DNA of 64,000 bases from CAIWHR01 sp963816925 (lineage in GTDB: Bacteria > Pseudomonadota > Gammaproteobacteria > Burkholderiales > Casimicrobiaceae), in the NCBI GenBank assembly GCA_963816925.1, contig CAWFMY010000045.1:62001-126000 (forward strand). The letters run 5' to 3'. Positions 28,568 through 37,737 of this stretch are shown here, piece after piece. The notes below the pieces were generated by a model. It did not search any database. It had not been told where the DNA came from and saw nothing but the letters and a program-made list of their open reading frames with translations. The translations under genes were made by a program, and so were the position numbers. Positions within the stretch are counted from its first letter, which is position 1, and every line of letters begins with the position of its first letter.

Positions 28568-28830
28568 CGGCGCGAGCGGCGAGCCGGTTCGGCCTCCGCG
28601 CTGCCGTAGCGGATTGTGATACCGAGCTGTCGGCCTCCGAACGCGCTCCCCCCTGCTCACATCCCCAGGCACTGCTTGGGGGCCCTGCTCGCCGGTCGCG
28701 CGTTCCCGCTTCGAAGGCAAGGGGGAGCGAGCGATCGCGAGTCGCCGCATGAGGCCGACGACTCGATGCAACGATTCGCCATGACAGTGCGGAGGCCGAG
28801 GCGCGAGCGGCCAACCGCGTGCCGTCGCGG
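28565..28830 (+). repeat. Dispersed GC-rich intergenic repeat, inverted pair between rpmF and plsX
   Basis: It begins TAGCGGCGCGAGCGGCG at the rpmF stop. A unit in one direction (about 28568–28660, with GGCCTCCG and GCGCTCCCCC) is followed by one in the other (about 28715–28815, with GAAGGCAAGGGGGAGCG, CGCATGAGGCCGAC and GTGCGGAGGCCGAGG). The two share cores with the copies at 973–1107 and 6621–7138. The remaining bases up to plsX (28831–28923) show no gene. The element lies inside the usual rpmF–plsX operon. Confidence 0.75.
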
Positions 28831-28923
28831 CCGTCTGCGGCGAACAGGTAAACTGCCAGCTCCGAGGCGGGCGACAGCCTTCGTCGCGCGCCATCTTCCG
28901 ACAATCACGGGCATTCTTCCGAC

Positions 28924-29994
28924 ATGCCGGTCACGGTAGCCGTCGACGCGATGGGGGGCGACCACGGCCCGTCGGTCACCTTGCCTGCGGCCCTGCGCTT
29001 CCTGGAGGAGACGCCGGACGCGCAGGTGATCCTCGTCGGCCTCGAAGGGCCGCTCAAGTCCGCGCTGGCCAAGCAAAAATCGCCCGCCGCGTCGCGACTC
29101 GCGCTTCATCCGGCGACCGAGGTCGTCGAGATGCAGGAGCCGCCGGCCGACGCGCTGCGCAAGAAGAAAGACTCGTCGATGCGGGTCGCCGTCAATCTCG
29201 TCAAGGACGGCACCGCGCAGGCGTGCGTGTCGGCGGGCAACACCGGCGCCCTGATGGCGATCTCGCGCTTCGTGCTGAAGACGCTGCCCGGAATCGACCG
29301 GCCCGCCATCGCATCGCAACTGCCGACGCGCACCGGCACGACCACGGTGCTCGACCTCGGGGCCAACGTCAATTGCACGCCGGAGCAGCTCGTGCAGTTC
29401 GCGGTGATGGGCAGCGCGCTGGCATCGGCGGTCGACGGCATCGAGCGGCCGACGGTGGGCCTCCTCAACATCGGCGAGGAAGACATCAAGGGCAACGACG
29501 TCGTGAAGGCGACGGCCGAGCTCCTCAAGACATCGGGCCTCAACTTCTACGGCAACGTCGAGGGCAACGACATCTACAAGGGGACGACCGACGTCGTGGT
29601 CTGCGACGGCTTCGTCGGCAACGTCGCGCTGAAGGCCTCGGAGGGGATCGTCACCGTCCTGTACGAATTCCTCAAGGCCGAGTTCACGCGCAATCCGCTG
29701 CGCAAGCTCGCCGCTGCGATGGCCTATCCCGCGCTGATGGCATTCAAGAAGCGGGTCGACCCGCGCCGGCACAACGGCGCAACGCTCGTCGGCCTCATGG
29801 GCATCGTGGTGAAAAGCCACGGCAGCGCCGACGCGCTGGCGTTCAAGTTCGCGTTGCGCAGGGCCTACGCGGAAGCGTCGCACAACGTGCTCGACCGCAT
29901 CGCCCAGAAGATGGCGGCGATGCCGGCGCGCAATGGTCCGGCGGCCCCGGCGCAGCCGGCGGTCGCCGGCGCGATCGCCATGCCCGATGCATAG
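28924..29994 (+). CDS. plsX: Phosphate acyltransferase PlsX
   Basis: Converts acyl-ACP to acyl-phosphate, the first step toward phosphatidic acid with PlsY. The 356-residue product has VAVDAMGGDHGP at the N-terminus, VSAGNTGALMAISRFVLKTLPGIDRPA, LDLGANVNCTPEQLVQFAVMG, LLNIGEEDIKGN and YKGTTDVVVCDGFVGNVALKASEG, all family hallmarks. A C-terminal tail of about 20 residues (Ala/Pro-rich) is extra. Its stop overlaps the fabH start by 8 bp. Confidence 0.96.
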   Translation: MPVTVAVDAMGGDHGPSVTLPAALRFLEETPDAQVILVGLEGPLKSALAKQKSPAASRLALHPATEVVEMQEPPADALRKKKDSSMRVAVNLVKDGTAQACVSAGNTGALMAISRFVLKTLPGIDRPAIASQLPTRTGTTTVLDLGANVNCTPEQLVQFAVMGSALASAVDGIERPTVGLLNIGEEDIKGNDVVKATAELLKTSGLNFYGNVEGNDIYKGTTDVVVCDGFVGNVALKASEGIVTVLYEFLKAEFTRNPLRKLAAAMAYPALMAFKKRVDPRRHNGATLVGLMGIVVKSHGSADALAFKFALRRAYAEASHNVLDRIAQKMAAMPARNGPAAPAQPAVAGAIAMPDA

Positions 29995-30944
29995 CCGCAT
30001 CGTCGGGACCGGCAGCTACCTGCCGGCGCACATCCTCACGAACGAGGAGCTTGCCAAGCGCGTCGACACGAGCGACGAATGGATTCGCGCGCGCACCGGC
30101 ATCCGCGAGCGGCGCATCGCCGCCCCCGCGGAGCAGACCAGCGATCTCGCGCTGCACGCGTCGCGCCCCGCGCTGGCGGCGGCCGGAATTGCGCCCGCGG
30201 ACGTCGACCTCATCGTCGTCGCGACGACCACGCCAGACCGGATCTTTCCGTCGACCGCGTGCATCCTGCAGGCCAAGCTCGGCGCGGCCGGGGGCGCCGC
30301 CTTCGACGTGCAGGCCGTCTGCAGCGGCTTCGTCTATGCGTTGGCCGTCGCGGATCGCATGGTCGCCTCCGGCATGGCGCGCAACGCGCTCGTGGTCGGC
30401 GCCGAAATCTACTCGCGGATCATCGACTGGAACGACCGCGGCACATGCGTTCTGTTCGGCGACGGCGCCGGTGCGGTGGTGCTCGCGCCGTCACCCGTTC
30501 CGGGCATCGTGTCGGCCCACCTGCACGCGGACGGCCACTACGCCGACATCCTCTGCGTGCCCGGCACGGTCGCCGACGGCGCGGTCGTCGGCTCGCCGTA
30601 CGTCAAGATGGAAGGCGGCCACGTATTCAAGTTCGCCGTGAAGGTGATGGCGGACGCGGCGCAGGAGGCGCTCGACGCACGAGGAGTCACGGCGGCGGCG
30701 ATCGATTGGCTGGTGCCGCACCAGGCCAACGTCAGGATCATCGACGCGACGGCGAAGAAGCTCGGCGTGCCGCTGTCCAAGGTGATCAGCACCGTCGACC
30801 GCCACGCGAACACGTCGGCCGCGTCCATTCCGCTCGCGCTCGACGAAGCCGCGCGCGACGGCCGCCTGGTCGCCGGGACAGCACGTGATGCTGCTCGGCG
30901 TCGGCGGCGGCTTCACGTGGGGCTCGGTGTTTCTCGATTGGTGA
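29987..30944 (+). CDS. fabH: 3-oxoacyl-ACP synthase III (one frameshift near the 3' end)
   Basis: Starts fatty acid synthesis by condensing acetyl-CoA with malonyl-ACP. Seen are IVGTGSYLPAHILTNEELAKRVDTSDEWIRARTGIRERR, the active-site Cys in FDVQAVCSGFVYAL, the His in WLVPHQANVRIIDATAKKLG, and the Asn in DRHANTSAASIPLALDEA. One extra G near 30877 breaks the frame; correcting it restores GQHVMLLGVGGGFTWGSVFLDW, giving 318 residues. ATG 29987 overlaps the plsX stop; fabD begins 6 bp after the stop. Confidence 0.95.
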
Positions 30945-30949
30945 CGGCC

Positions 30950-31882
30950 ATGGCGATCGCATTCGTATTTCCGGGGCAGGGATCGCAGTCGGTGGGCATG
31001 ATGGCCGGCTTCGAAGGGCATCCGATCGTGCGGGCGACCTTCGACGAGGCGTCGGCGGCCCTCGGCGAGGACTTGTGGGCGCTGGTCACCGACGGCCCCG
31101 ACGACGCGCTCAACCGGACGATCAATACGCAGCCCGCGATGCTCACGGCCGGGATCGCCGTCTGGCGCGCATGGCAGGCGGCGGGCGGCGCCACGCCGTC
31201 GGTCATGGCGGGGCACAGCCTCGGCGAATACACGGCGCTCGTGGCCGCCGGCGCACTCGCGTTCGGTGACGCCGTTCCGCTGGTTCGCTTTCGGGCGCAG
31301 GCGATGCAGGAGGCGGTGCCTGCGGGCGTGGGCGCGATGGCGGCAATACTCGGTCTCGATGCCGATGGCGTGGCCGCCGCCTGCACCGAGGCGGCGCAGG
31401 GGCAGGTCGTGGAACCCGTCAACTTCAACACGCCCGAGCAGATCGTGATCGCCGGACACCGGGAAGCCGTCGAGCGTGCGATCGCCGCCGCGACGGCGAG
31501 GGGCGCCAAGCGCGGCGTCGTGCTGCCCGTTTCGGCGCCGTTCCACAGCTCGTTGATGAAACCGGCGGGGGACCGGCTTGCCGCGCGGCTCGCGTCGGTG
31601 ACGTTGGTCGCGCCGGCGATTCCCGTGATCCAGAATGTCGATGTGCGGGCGAAATCCGACCCCGATGCGATTCGCGCGGCGCTTGCGCTGCAGGCGTCGA
31701 GCCCGGTCAGGTGGGTCGAGACGCTCCAGGCGTTCGCCGCGCGTGGCGTGACCCAGGTGGTCGAGTGCGGACCCGGCCGCGTGCTGACCGGCATGAGCAA
31801 GCGGATCGACCGGAACCTCAAGGGCTACGCGCTCGACGCCGGCGCGGACATCGCGACCGCGCTCGCGGCGCTCGCCGACTGA
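30950..31882 (+). CDS. fabD: Malonyl-CoA–ACP transacylase
   Basis: Loads malonyl groups on ACP. The 310-residue product has the N-terminal FVFPGQGSQSVGM, the nucleophile elbow MAGHSLGEYTALVAAGAL (Ser), the substrate Arg in VRFRAQAMQEAVPAGVGAMAAILG, the catalytic His in VSAPFHSSLMKPAG, and VVECGPGRVLTGM near the end. It lies in the fabHDG–acpP–fabF order with close spacing. Confidence 0.97.
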   Translation: MAIAFVFPGQGSQSVGMMAGFEGHPIVRATFDEASAALGEDLWALVTDGPDDALNRTINTQPAMLTAGIAVWRAWQAAGGATPSVMAGHSLGEYTALVAAGALAFGDAVPLVRFRAQAMQEAVPAGVGAMAAILGLDADGVAAACTEAAQGQVVEPVNFNTPEQIVIAGHREAVERAIAAATARGAKRGVVLPVSAPFHSSLMKPAGDRLAARLASVTLVAPAIPVIQNVDVRAKSDPDAIRAALALQASSPVRWVETLQAFAARGVTQVVECGPGRVLTGMSKRIDRNLKGYALDAGADIATALAALAD

Positions 31883-31905
31883 CCGGGAATTTCAGGAGAT
31901 TCACG

Positions 31906-32652
31906 ATGGCGGATGCAACTCTCGGCGGACAGGTCGCGCTCGTGACGGGCGCGACGCGCGGCATCGGCGAAGCGATCGCGCAGGCGCTGGCGATGGCGGG
32001 CGCGACGGTCATCGGCACCGCGACCACCGACGAAGGCGCGGCGAAGATCTCGTCGTCCCTGGCGGGCAATGGCGGCGCCGGCATTCGCCTCGACGTGACC
32101 GACGCCGCGGCGGTCGATGCCGCCATCGCCGACATCGAGACCCGCTTCGGCGCGATCACGATCCTCGTCAACAACGCCGGCATCACCCGCGACAACCTGC
32201 TGCTGCGGATGAAGGACGACGAGTGGGACGCGATCATGGCGACGAACCTCAAGCCCGCGTTCCGGCTGGCCAAGGCGGTGCTGCGCGGGATGATGAAAGC
32301 GCGCCATGGCCGCATCATCCAGATCGGCTCGGTCGTCGGGACGAGCGGCAATCCCGGGCAGGCCAACTACGCGGCGGCGAAAGCGGCGCTGCTGGGCTTC
32401 ACCAAGTCGCTCGCGCAGGAAGTGGGCAGCCGCAACATCACGGTCAACTGCGTCGCGCCGGGCTTCATCGACACCGACATGACGAAGGCGCTCGCCGACG
32501 CGCAGCGGCAGGCGCTGCTCGGGCGCATCCCGTTGGGGCGTCTCGGCACACCCGCGGATATCGCGAACGCGGTCGCCTTTCTCGCCTCGCCGCAGGCCGG
32601 CTACATCACCGGCGCGACGCTGCACGTCAACGGCGGCATGTACATGGTTTGA
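31906..32652 (+). CDS. fabG: 3-oxoacyl-ACP reductase
   Basis: NADPH-dependent reduction of beta-ketoacyl-ACP. A 248-residue short-chain dehydrogenase with the TGATRGIG cofactor motif near residue 17, NNAG (ILVNNAGITRDNLLLRMKDDEW), the Ser-Tyr-Lys triad in IGSVVGTSGNPGQANYAAAKAA, and VAPGFIDTDMT. The RDNLLLRMKDDEW segment and TGATLHVNGGMYM end are characteristic of FabG. AGGAGATTCACG precedes ATG 31906. Confidence 0.97.
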   Translation: MADATLGGQVALVTGATRGIGEAIAQALAMAGATVIGTATTDEGAAKISSSLAGNGGAGIRLDVTDAAAVDAAIADIETRFGAITILVNNAGITRDNLLLRMKDDEWDAIMATNLKPAFRLAKAVLRGMMKARHGRIIQIGSVVGTSGNPGQANYAAAKAALLGFTKSLAQEVGSRNITVNCVAPGFIDTDMTKALADAQRQALLGRIPLGRLGTPADIANAVAFLASPQAGYITGATLHVNGGMYMV

Positions 32653-32664
32653 CACCGAAAGTCT

Positions 32665-32691
32665 GGCCTTACCGGAACCGGGAATAAGGCC
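32665..32691 (+). other. Hairpin between fabG and acpP
   Basis: GGCCTTA (32665–32671) and TAAGGCC (32685–32691) form a perfect 7 bp stem around a 13-base loop that itself contains CCGGAACCGG. No T-run follows, so it is not a classical terminator. It sits just before the acpP promoter and may dampen read-through. Confidence 0.4.
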
Positions 32692-32700
32692 GGGCGGTTC

Positions 32701-32709
32701 TGGTAAAAT
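32701..32709 (+). promoter_or_regulatory. Extended -10 promoter element of acpP
   Basis: TGGTAAAAT is a good extended -10. It lies 43 bases before the acpP start, leaving a leader with GGAGGAAAC. A separate acpP promoter fits the high demand for this protein. Confidence 0.5.
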
Positions 32710-32752
32710 CCCCGATTCTGTCTGATCAGGATTGCCCCTCGGGAGGAAACGC

Positions 32753-32992
32753 ATGGAAAACATCGAACAACGCGTCAAGAAGATCGTCGCCGAGCAGCTC
32801 GGCGTGGCCGAAGGCGAGATCAAGAACGAGTCGTCGTTTGTCGACGACCTCGGCGCCGACTCGCTCGACACCGTCGAACTCGTCATGGCGCTCGAGGAGG
32901 AATTCGAGACCGAAATTCCCGACGAGGAAGCGGAAAAGATCACGACCGTCCAGCAGGCCGTCGACTACATCGGATCGCACACCAAGAAATGA
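32753..32992 (+). CDS. acpP: Acyl carrier protein
   Basis: A 79-residue carrier with MENIEQRVKKIVAEQLGV and the phosphopantetheine site DDLGADSLDTVELVMALEEEF (Ser of DSL). The acidic helix II and EKITTVQQAVDYI end are standard. ATG 32753 follows GGAGGAAACGC; an in-frame upstream ATG gives an unlikely basic extension. fabF starts 126 bp later; that gap shows no gene. Confidence 0.98.
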   Translation: MENIEQRVKKIVAEQLGVAEGEIKNESSFVDDLGADSLDTVELVMALEEEFETEIPDEEAEKITTVQQAVDYIGSHTKK

Positions 32993-33118
32993 CCGCGCGC
33001 GCGCCGGTGCGCTGATGCGGCCGGCGTATCCTCGGCCGCGTTCCATCGCGCCGCGGCCGGCGCCTGCGCGCACCACCGCCTCCGCGATGTCCTGCCGTCC
33101 CGCGCCATTCCCTTCGCC

Positions 33119-34357
33119 ATGAGCCGCCGCCGCGTCGCCGTCACCGGATTGGGTATCGTCTCGCCCGTCGGCATCGGCGTGCCCGCCGCATGGGATGCGA
33201 TCCTGCATGCGCGGTCGGGTGTCGGACCGATCACCCGCTTCGACGCGTCGGCGTTTCCCACCCGGATCGCCGCCGAGGTCAAGGGATTCGAGGTCGGCTC
33301 CTATTTGTCGGCCAAGGAAGCGCGGCGCTACGACACGTTCGTTCACTACGGGCTCGTCGCGACCATGGAGGCCGTGAAGGACGCGGGGCTGGACGACTAC
33401 ACGGGCGACAAGGAGCGCGTGGGCGTGTGCATCGGCTCGGGCATCGGCGGCCTGCCGATGATCGAGCACACGAACGATGCCTTCAGGGATGGCGGCGTGC
33501 GCAAGATCTCGCCGTTCTTCGTACCGGGCTCGATCATCAACATGGTGGCCGGGCTCGCGTCGATCCACTACGGCTTTCATGGCCCGAATCTCGCGATCGT
33601 CAGCGCATGCTCGACGGCGAACCACAGCCTGGGCGAGGCGGCGCGGCTGATCGAATACGGCGACGCTGACATCATGCTGGCCGGCGGCACCGAATCGACG
33701 GTAAGCGAACTCGGCATCGGCGGATTCTGCGCGGCGCGCGCGCTTTCCACCCGCAACGACGATCCGGCGACCGCGTCGCGCCCGTGGGACAAGGGCCGCG
33801 ACGGTTTCGTGCTGGGCGAGGGCGCGGGTGTCCTGGTCCTGGAAGAAGTCGAGCATGCGAAGGCGCGCGGGGCCCGGATCTACTGCGAGCTCGCGGGCTA
33901 CGGGATGAGCGCCGACGCGCATCACATCACGGCGCCGCCGGAAGACGGGCAGGGCGCGGCGCGCAGCATGCGCAATGCGCTGCGCAACGGCGGCATGAAC
34001 GTCGACGAGGTCGACTACATCAATGCGCACGGCACGTCGACACCGCTGGGCGACATCGCCGAGTGCGTCGCGGTCAAGCGCGCTTTCGGCGATCACGCGA
34101 GCAAGCTGGCGGTCAGCTCCACCAAGTCGATGACCGGCCACCTGCTGGGCGCCGCTGGCGGCATCGAAGCCGTGTTCACGGTGCTGGCGCTGCGCGACCA
34201 GGTCGCGCCGCCGACGGCGAATCTCCACGACCGCGACCCGCAATGCGACCTCGACTTCGTGCCGCTCGTCGCGCGAAAAATGAAGATCCGCGGGGCGCTG
34301 TCCAATTCGTTCGGCTTCGGCGGCACCAACGCGACACTTGCGTTCCGGACGCTGTAA
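33119..34357 (+). CDS. fabF: 3-oxoacyl-ACP synthase II
   Basis: Elongating condensing enzyme. The 412-residue product shows VAVTGLGIVSPVGIGV, the active Cys in LAIVSACSTANHSLGEAARLI, His residues in YINAHGTSTPLGDIAE and SSTKSMTGHLLGAAGGIEAVF, and the GFGGTN Phe/Gly loop NSFGFGGTNATLAF. It ends the fatty-acid cluster; the usual downstream pabC/mltG are not here, and lysC follows after 36 bp. Confidence 0.97.
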   Translation: MSRRRVAVTGLGIVSPVGIGVPAAWDAILHARSGVGPITRFDASAFPTRIAAEVKGFEVGSYLSAKEARRYDTFVHYGLVATMEAVKDAGLDDYTGDKERVGVCIGSGIGGLPMIEHTNDAFRDGGVRKISPFFVPGSIINMVAGLASIHYGFHGPNLAIVSACSTANHSLGEAARLIEYGDADIMLAGGTESTVSELGIGGFCAARALSTRNDDPATASRPWDKGRDGFVLGEGAGVLVLEEVEHAKARGARIYCELAGYGMSADAHHITAPPEDGQGAARSMRNALRNGGMNVDEVDYINAHGTSTPLGDIAECVAVKRAFGDHASKLAVSSTKSMTGHLLGAAGGIEAVFTVLALRDQVAPPTANLHDRDPQCDLDFVPLVARKMKIRGALSNSFGFGGTNATLAFRTL

Positions 34358-34393
34358 GGCGCGCGACCTGCGCGCTCTCCGGCGGCGACCTCC

Positions 34394-35641
34394 ATGGCAT
34401 TGATCGTCCAGAAATACGGCGGCACGTCGGTCGGCAGCGTCGACCGCATCAAGAATGTAGCCCGGCGGGTCGCGCGCTTCCATCGCCAGGGCCATCAGCT
34501 CGTCATCGTCGTGTCGGCGATGAGCGGCGAGACGAACCGCCTCATTGCGCTGGCGAAGGAACTGTCGCAAAACCCCGATCCGCGCGAGCTCGATGTCGTG
34601 GCGTCCACGGGCGAGCAGGTGACCATCGGGCTCCTCGCGATCGCGTTGCAGGAGATGGGCCTCAAGGCGCGCAGCTACACGGGCAGCCAGGTCCGCGTGT
34701 TGACGGACAGCGCGTTCACCAAGGCGCGGATCCTGTCGATCGACGAGGCGCCGATGCGCGCGGACCTCGAAGGCGGATCGATCGTCATCGTCGCCGGCTT
34801 CCAGGGCGTGGACGCGGACGGCAACATCACCACGCTCGGGCGCGGCGGCTCGGACACCTCCGGCGTCGCGCTCGCGGCGGCGCTGGGCGCCGAGGAATGC
34901 CAGATCTACACCGACGTCGACGGCGTCTACACGACCGATCCGCGCATCGTTCCCGAGGCGCGCCGCCTCGACAAGGTGACGTTCGAGGAAATGCTGGAGA
35001 TGGCGAGCCTCGGCTCGAAGGTGCTGCAGATCCGATCGGTCGAATTCGCGGGCAAGTACAAGGTGAAGCTTCGCGTGCTGTCGTCGTTCGAGGATCCCGA
35101 GGCGGATTCGCAAGGCACGCTGATCACGTACGAGGAAGAAGACACCATGGAACAGGCGATCATTTCCGGCATCGCGTTCACGCGCGACGAAGCGAAGATC
35201 TCGGTGATGGGCGTGGAGGACAGGCCGGGCATCGCCTACGCGATCCTCGGGCCGATCGCCGACGCCAACATCGACGTCGACATGATCGTGCAGAACATCG
35301 GCGCCTCCGGCCACACGGACTTTTCGTTTACCGTGAACCGCACCGAGTACCAGAGGGCGCTCGCGGTGCTCGAGCGCGAGCGCAGCAAGGCGTTCAAGGC
35401 GCGCGAGATCATCGGCGACAACCGGATCTGCAAGGTCTCGGTCGTCGGGATCGGCATGCGCTCGCACACCGGCATCGCGAGCCGCATGTTCAAGGCGCTC
35501 GCGGGCGAGGCGATCAACATCCAGATGATCTCGACCTCCGAAATCAAGATTTCCGTCGTGATCGACGAGAAGTATCTGGAGCTTGCGGTGCGCGTGCTGC
35601 ACCACATCTTCGAGCTCGACCAGGCGCCGGAAGCCGCGTAA
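34394..35641 (+). CDS. lysC: Aspartate kinase
   Basis: Phosphorylates aspartate, the first step to lysine, threonine and methionine. The 415-residue product has KYGGTSVGSVDRIKNVA, VVSAMSGETNRL, TLGRGGSDTSGVALAAALGAEECQIYTDVDGVYTTDPRIV, then two ACT domains (about residues 265–335 and 345–415), for example ISVMGVEDRPGIAYAILGPIADANIDVDMIVQNIG. This is the monofunctional class with lysine/threonine feedback regulation. tRNA-Ser follows about 80 bp downstream. Confidence 0.96.
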   Translation: MALIVQKYGGTSVGSVDRIKNVARRVARFHRQGHQLVIVVSAMSGETNRLIALAKELSQNPDPRELDVVASTGEQVTIGLLAIALQEMGLKARSYTGSQVRVLTDSAFTKARILSIDEAPMRADLEGGSIVIVAGFQGVDADGNITTLGRGGSDTSGVALAAALGAEECQIYTDVDGVYTTDPRIVPEARRLDKVTFEEMLEMASLGSKVLQIRSVEFAGKYKVKLRVLSSFEDPEADSQGTLITYEEEDTMEQAIISGIAFTRDEAKISVMGVEDRPGIAYAILGPIADANIDVDMIVQNIGASGHTDFSFTVNRTEYQRALAVLERERSKAFKAREIIGDNRICKVSVVGIGMRSHTGIASRMFKALAGEAINIQMISTSEIKISVVIDEKYLELAVRVLHHIFELDQAPEAA

Positions 35642-35676
35642 CTGCCGGTTTTGGCGGGAATTTTTTGCCGGTTCGT

Positions 35677-35706
35677 TTGACGCGAACGCGGTGCGACCGG
35701 TAGAAT
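35677..35706 (+). promoter_or_regulatory. Sigma70 promoter of the tRNA-Ser gene
   Basis: TTGACG at 35677–35682 and TAGAAT at 35701–35706 with 18 bp between. Start of transcription is expected near 35713, seven bases before the mature tRNA. Confidence 0.7.
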
Positions 35707-35719
35707 CGCTCGCCTTCCC

Positions 35720-35813
35720 GGAGACGTGGCCGAGTGGTCGAAGGCACTCCCCTGCTAAGGGAGCATACGGGCCAAAACCTGTATCCAGGGTTCGAATCCC
35801 TGCGTCTCCGCCA
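35720..35813 (+). tRNA. tRNA-Ser (anticodon GCU)
   Basis: Acceptor strands GGAGACG and CGTCTCC pair, followed by discriminator G and encoded CCA. The anticodon stem is CTCCC/GGGAG around the loop CTGCTAA, anticodon GCT, reading AGC/AGU codons. The long variable arm (CATACGGGCC...CTGTAT) is typical of tRNA-Ser, total 94 nt with CCA. T loop TTCGAAT is present. Part of its 3' end recurs at 37675–37687. Confidence 0.97.
35799..35811 (+). other. Possible attachment-site core in tRNA-Ser 3' end
   Basis: The 13 bases CCTGCGTCTCCGC here are repeated at 37675–37687. tRNA 3' ends are the usual integration sites of islands. No integrase gene lies between the copies, so support is limited. Confidence 0.35.
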
Positions 35814-36096
35814 GTAAGCAGTAAATCCCTGCTGAATCCCCGCAAGTCCCTGTCTGTAAGTCCCTGCCACGCCCTGTTTTTTGCCCTTGTTGGGGTGCGC
35901 CGCACCGGCGCTGACGGAGATTCGCGACACGAGCAACATCGGCACGACAACGGCGGCACGGCCGGTGCGGCGCTCACGTGGTCGATATTCCCCCGATCAG
36001 GAACCGAGTTGCGCGAACCAATACGCCGAATTGGGTTCACTGTCCAGGTTACTCATTACATCCGCCCGCAACACGGGCTCGCATCACGCAATAACG

Positions 36097-37173
36097 CTAC
36101 TGCGGGCTGAATGGATTCAAGACCAACAATGGATCAATTTCTATAGCGTTGTTCGACAAGGTATAAAACCCGCCCCCTGCTGTCGACCCCATTTGATGCG
36201 CAGCATTCTCGGTAATTGTGCTGGCGTTTAGGTATATATATGAGCCGTTCTTACGGAAGGCAGCTGCATTGCCGGTAATCGTGTCGGACACAAGCCAAAT
36301 CACTGTTGTCAAAACAACTCCGGCTGGGACGCTTTCTCCCCACGCGGCCGGCCCGGAACTGCCGCGGATTGTACTGCGCGAGACATGAATGATGGTCGAA
36401 CCTGCTCCCGGGGTTAGCGTGTTCTTCGCGTGGACGCCAACGGCGTTGCCGTCGAAGGTGCTCGACTCAATAGCAACGCGCGAATTCGGAGATGGGGCGC
36501 TAGCGTTGTCGACGAGCGAGAGTATCCCGACCTGCGAGTTATTGTCGATCGAGGTTTGGCTTACTGTGGCCTGAGCGCCCTGCCGAACGAATAACCCCCA
36601 CTGGTTGCCTTCGAGGCGAGCGCGATGAACGACAAGCGCGACCGGTCCGCTGAAGGCATCGGCGTAGATCCCACTGTTTGCGTTCGAGTTGATCACCGTG
36701 TTGCTGACGTAGGTCTTGCTGTTTGCCGCACGGGTATCGACGCCGTTGTCGCCCATGTTTGAAATCGTGCAATCCTCGATTCGCACCTCGCCGGCCTGCT
36801 GCACGAATATGCCCGATGCGCCTCCCTGACCATTGATCTGCAAGCCCCGCAGCGTCACCTTAATGCTCGCCCCGTTGACCGTAATGCCGTTGCCCGTACT
36901 GACGCTCACACCGGCATAGACCCCCGGCGCGGCGATGATGGACACGGGCTGGGTGATCGTCACTGGCCCGTAACCGGCCGAGTCGAGCACGATCACCTCG
37001 CCACCGGAACTGGTAACACCGAGCGCTTCGCTGAACGCGCGGCAGGGTTTCGCAATCGAGCAGTTGAAGGCCGCATTGGCGGTGAGTCCGTACGAAGCGA
37101 CGAACGTCCGCTGCGCTGACGCCCCGGCTTCGGCGGCGCCAAGCGCAGAGAGGACGAGCGCTATTGCCAACAT
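36097..37173 (-). CDS. Secreted right-handed beta-helix protein, copy 1 of the QRTFV module family
   Basis: A 358-residue protein: signal peptide MLAIALVLSALGAAEAGASA, then QRTFVASYGLTANAAFNCSIAKPCRAF, GGEVIVLDSAGYGPVTITQPVSIIAAPGVYAGVSVSTG and TLRGLQINGQGGASGIFV. From about residue 130 it becomes short beta-helix rungs of 20–25 residues rich in Asn, Ser, Thr and Gly, such as VSNTVINSNANSGIYAD and VSQTSIDNNSQVGIL. The two Cys in FNCS..PCR may form a disulfide. It belongs to the sub-type with the longer FNCS spacing, like the copies at 44486 and 45578. No membrane anchor or autotransporter barrel is present. ATG 37173 directly precedes the signal peptide. Ligand unknown. Confidence 0.8.
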   Translation of the reverse strand: MLAIALVLSALGAAEAGASAQRTFVASYGLTANAAFNCSIAKPCRAFSEALGVTSSGGEVIVLDSAGYGPVTITQPVSIIAAPGVYAGVSVSTGNGITVNGASIKVTLRGLQINGQGGASGIFVQQAGEVRIEDCTISNMGDNGVDTRAANSKTYVSNTVINSNANSGIYADAFSGPVALVVHRARLEGNQWGLFVRQGAQATVSQTSIDNNSQVGILSLVDNASAPSPNSRVAIESSTFDGNAVGVHAKNTLTPGAGSTIIHVSRSTIRGSSGPAAWGESVPAGVVLTTVIWLVSDTITGNAAAFRKNGSYIYLNASTITENAAHQMGSTAGGGFYTLSNNAIEIDPLLVLNPFSPQ

Positions 37174-37737
37174 ATGGTTGCTATGCAACACTTTAGATCT
37201 CCCTGTCAGGCCGCCAGGGCAGCGGCGGGGGCCAAGCATATCCCTACCTTGACCAAGCGCGAAATGCGCGCGCGACCTTCGAGCTACCTTGACCCAAACC
37301 CGCCCGGGAAATCGCGCCATGCGTTGATCTGTGAGGCACGTTACAGCAACGCGCGGCGGCGGTGGCGGTACGCCGTCGCCCGCGACATGGTGTTGATATT
37401 GCGGAGCGCCGTGACTTAGACTCGCGAGCCTGACCGACGCTCGCGCAATTCGTGTTCGATGATCGCCGCCGCGGTGTCGTCTCCGAACTGCGCTGAGCAA
37501 CTCGCGCAAGTCGTCGAAAGAGTCGCTGGACGCTGACACCCTTGCCTCACAGTTGGTGACCGGGCTATGACGGCGCCGCACGGAGTTTAAATGACTGGCG
37601 AACACCGGCATTGACGGGGGTAGGGTTGGGGGCATGTTCGCCAACGTCCCAATATTTCCCCAGCACTCGGCATTCCTGCGTCTCCGCGAGAGCAAAACGG
37701 CCCCATGCGGGGCCACACGTGCCGGATAGCGCAATCC
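37174..37737. other. Non-coding stretch with second copy of tRNA-Ser 3' end
   Basis: 564 bases between the divergent beta-helix and kinase gene ends with no believable gene. At 37675–37687 lies CCTGCGTCTCCGC, identical to bases in the 3' end of tRNA-Ser. The part before it (37174–37420) should contain the promoter of the beta-helix gene; I could not fix -35/-10 boxes. Confidence 0.4.

Noticed and set aside
32726..36040. A 1,104-codon open frame on the minus strand over acpP, fabF and lysC
   Set aside because: It lies antisense to three certain genes and has low-complexity, Arg/His/Asp-rich content typical of GC-rich shadow frames.
36097..37173. Autotransporter adhesin
   Set aside because: There is no C-terminal beta-barrel or trimeric anchor in this or any of the other copies.
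35814..37737. Integrase or transposase gene to support an island
   Set aside because: I looked on both strands and saw no recombinase motifs in this stretch.
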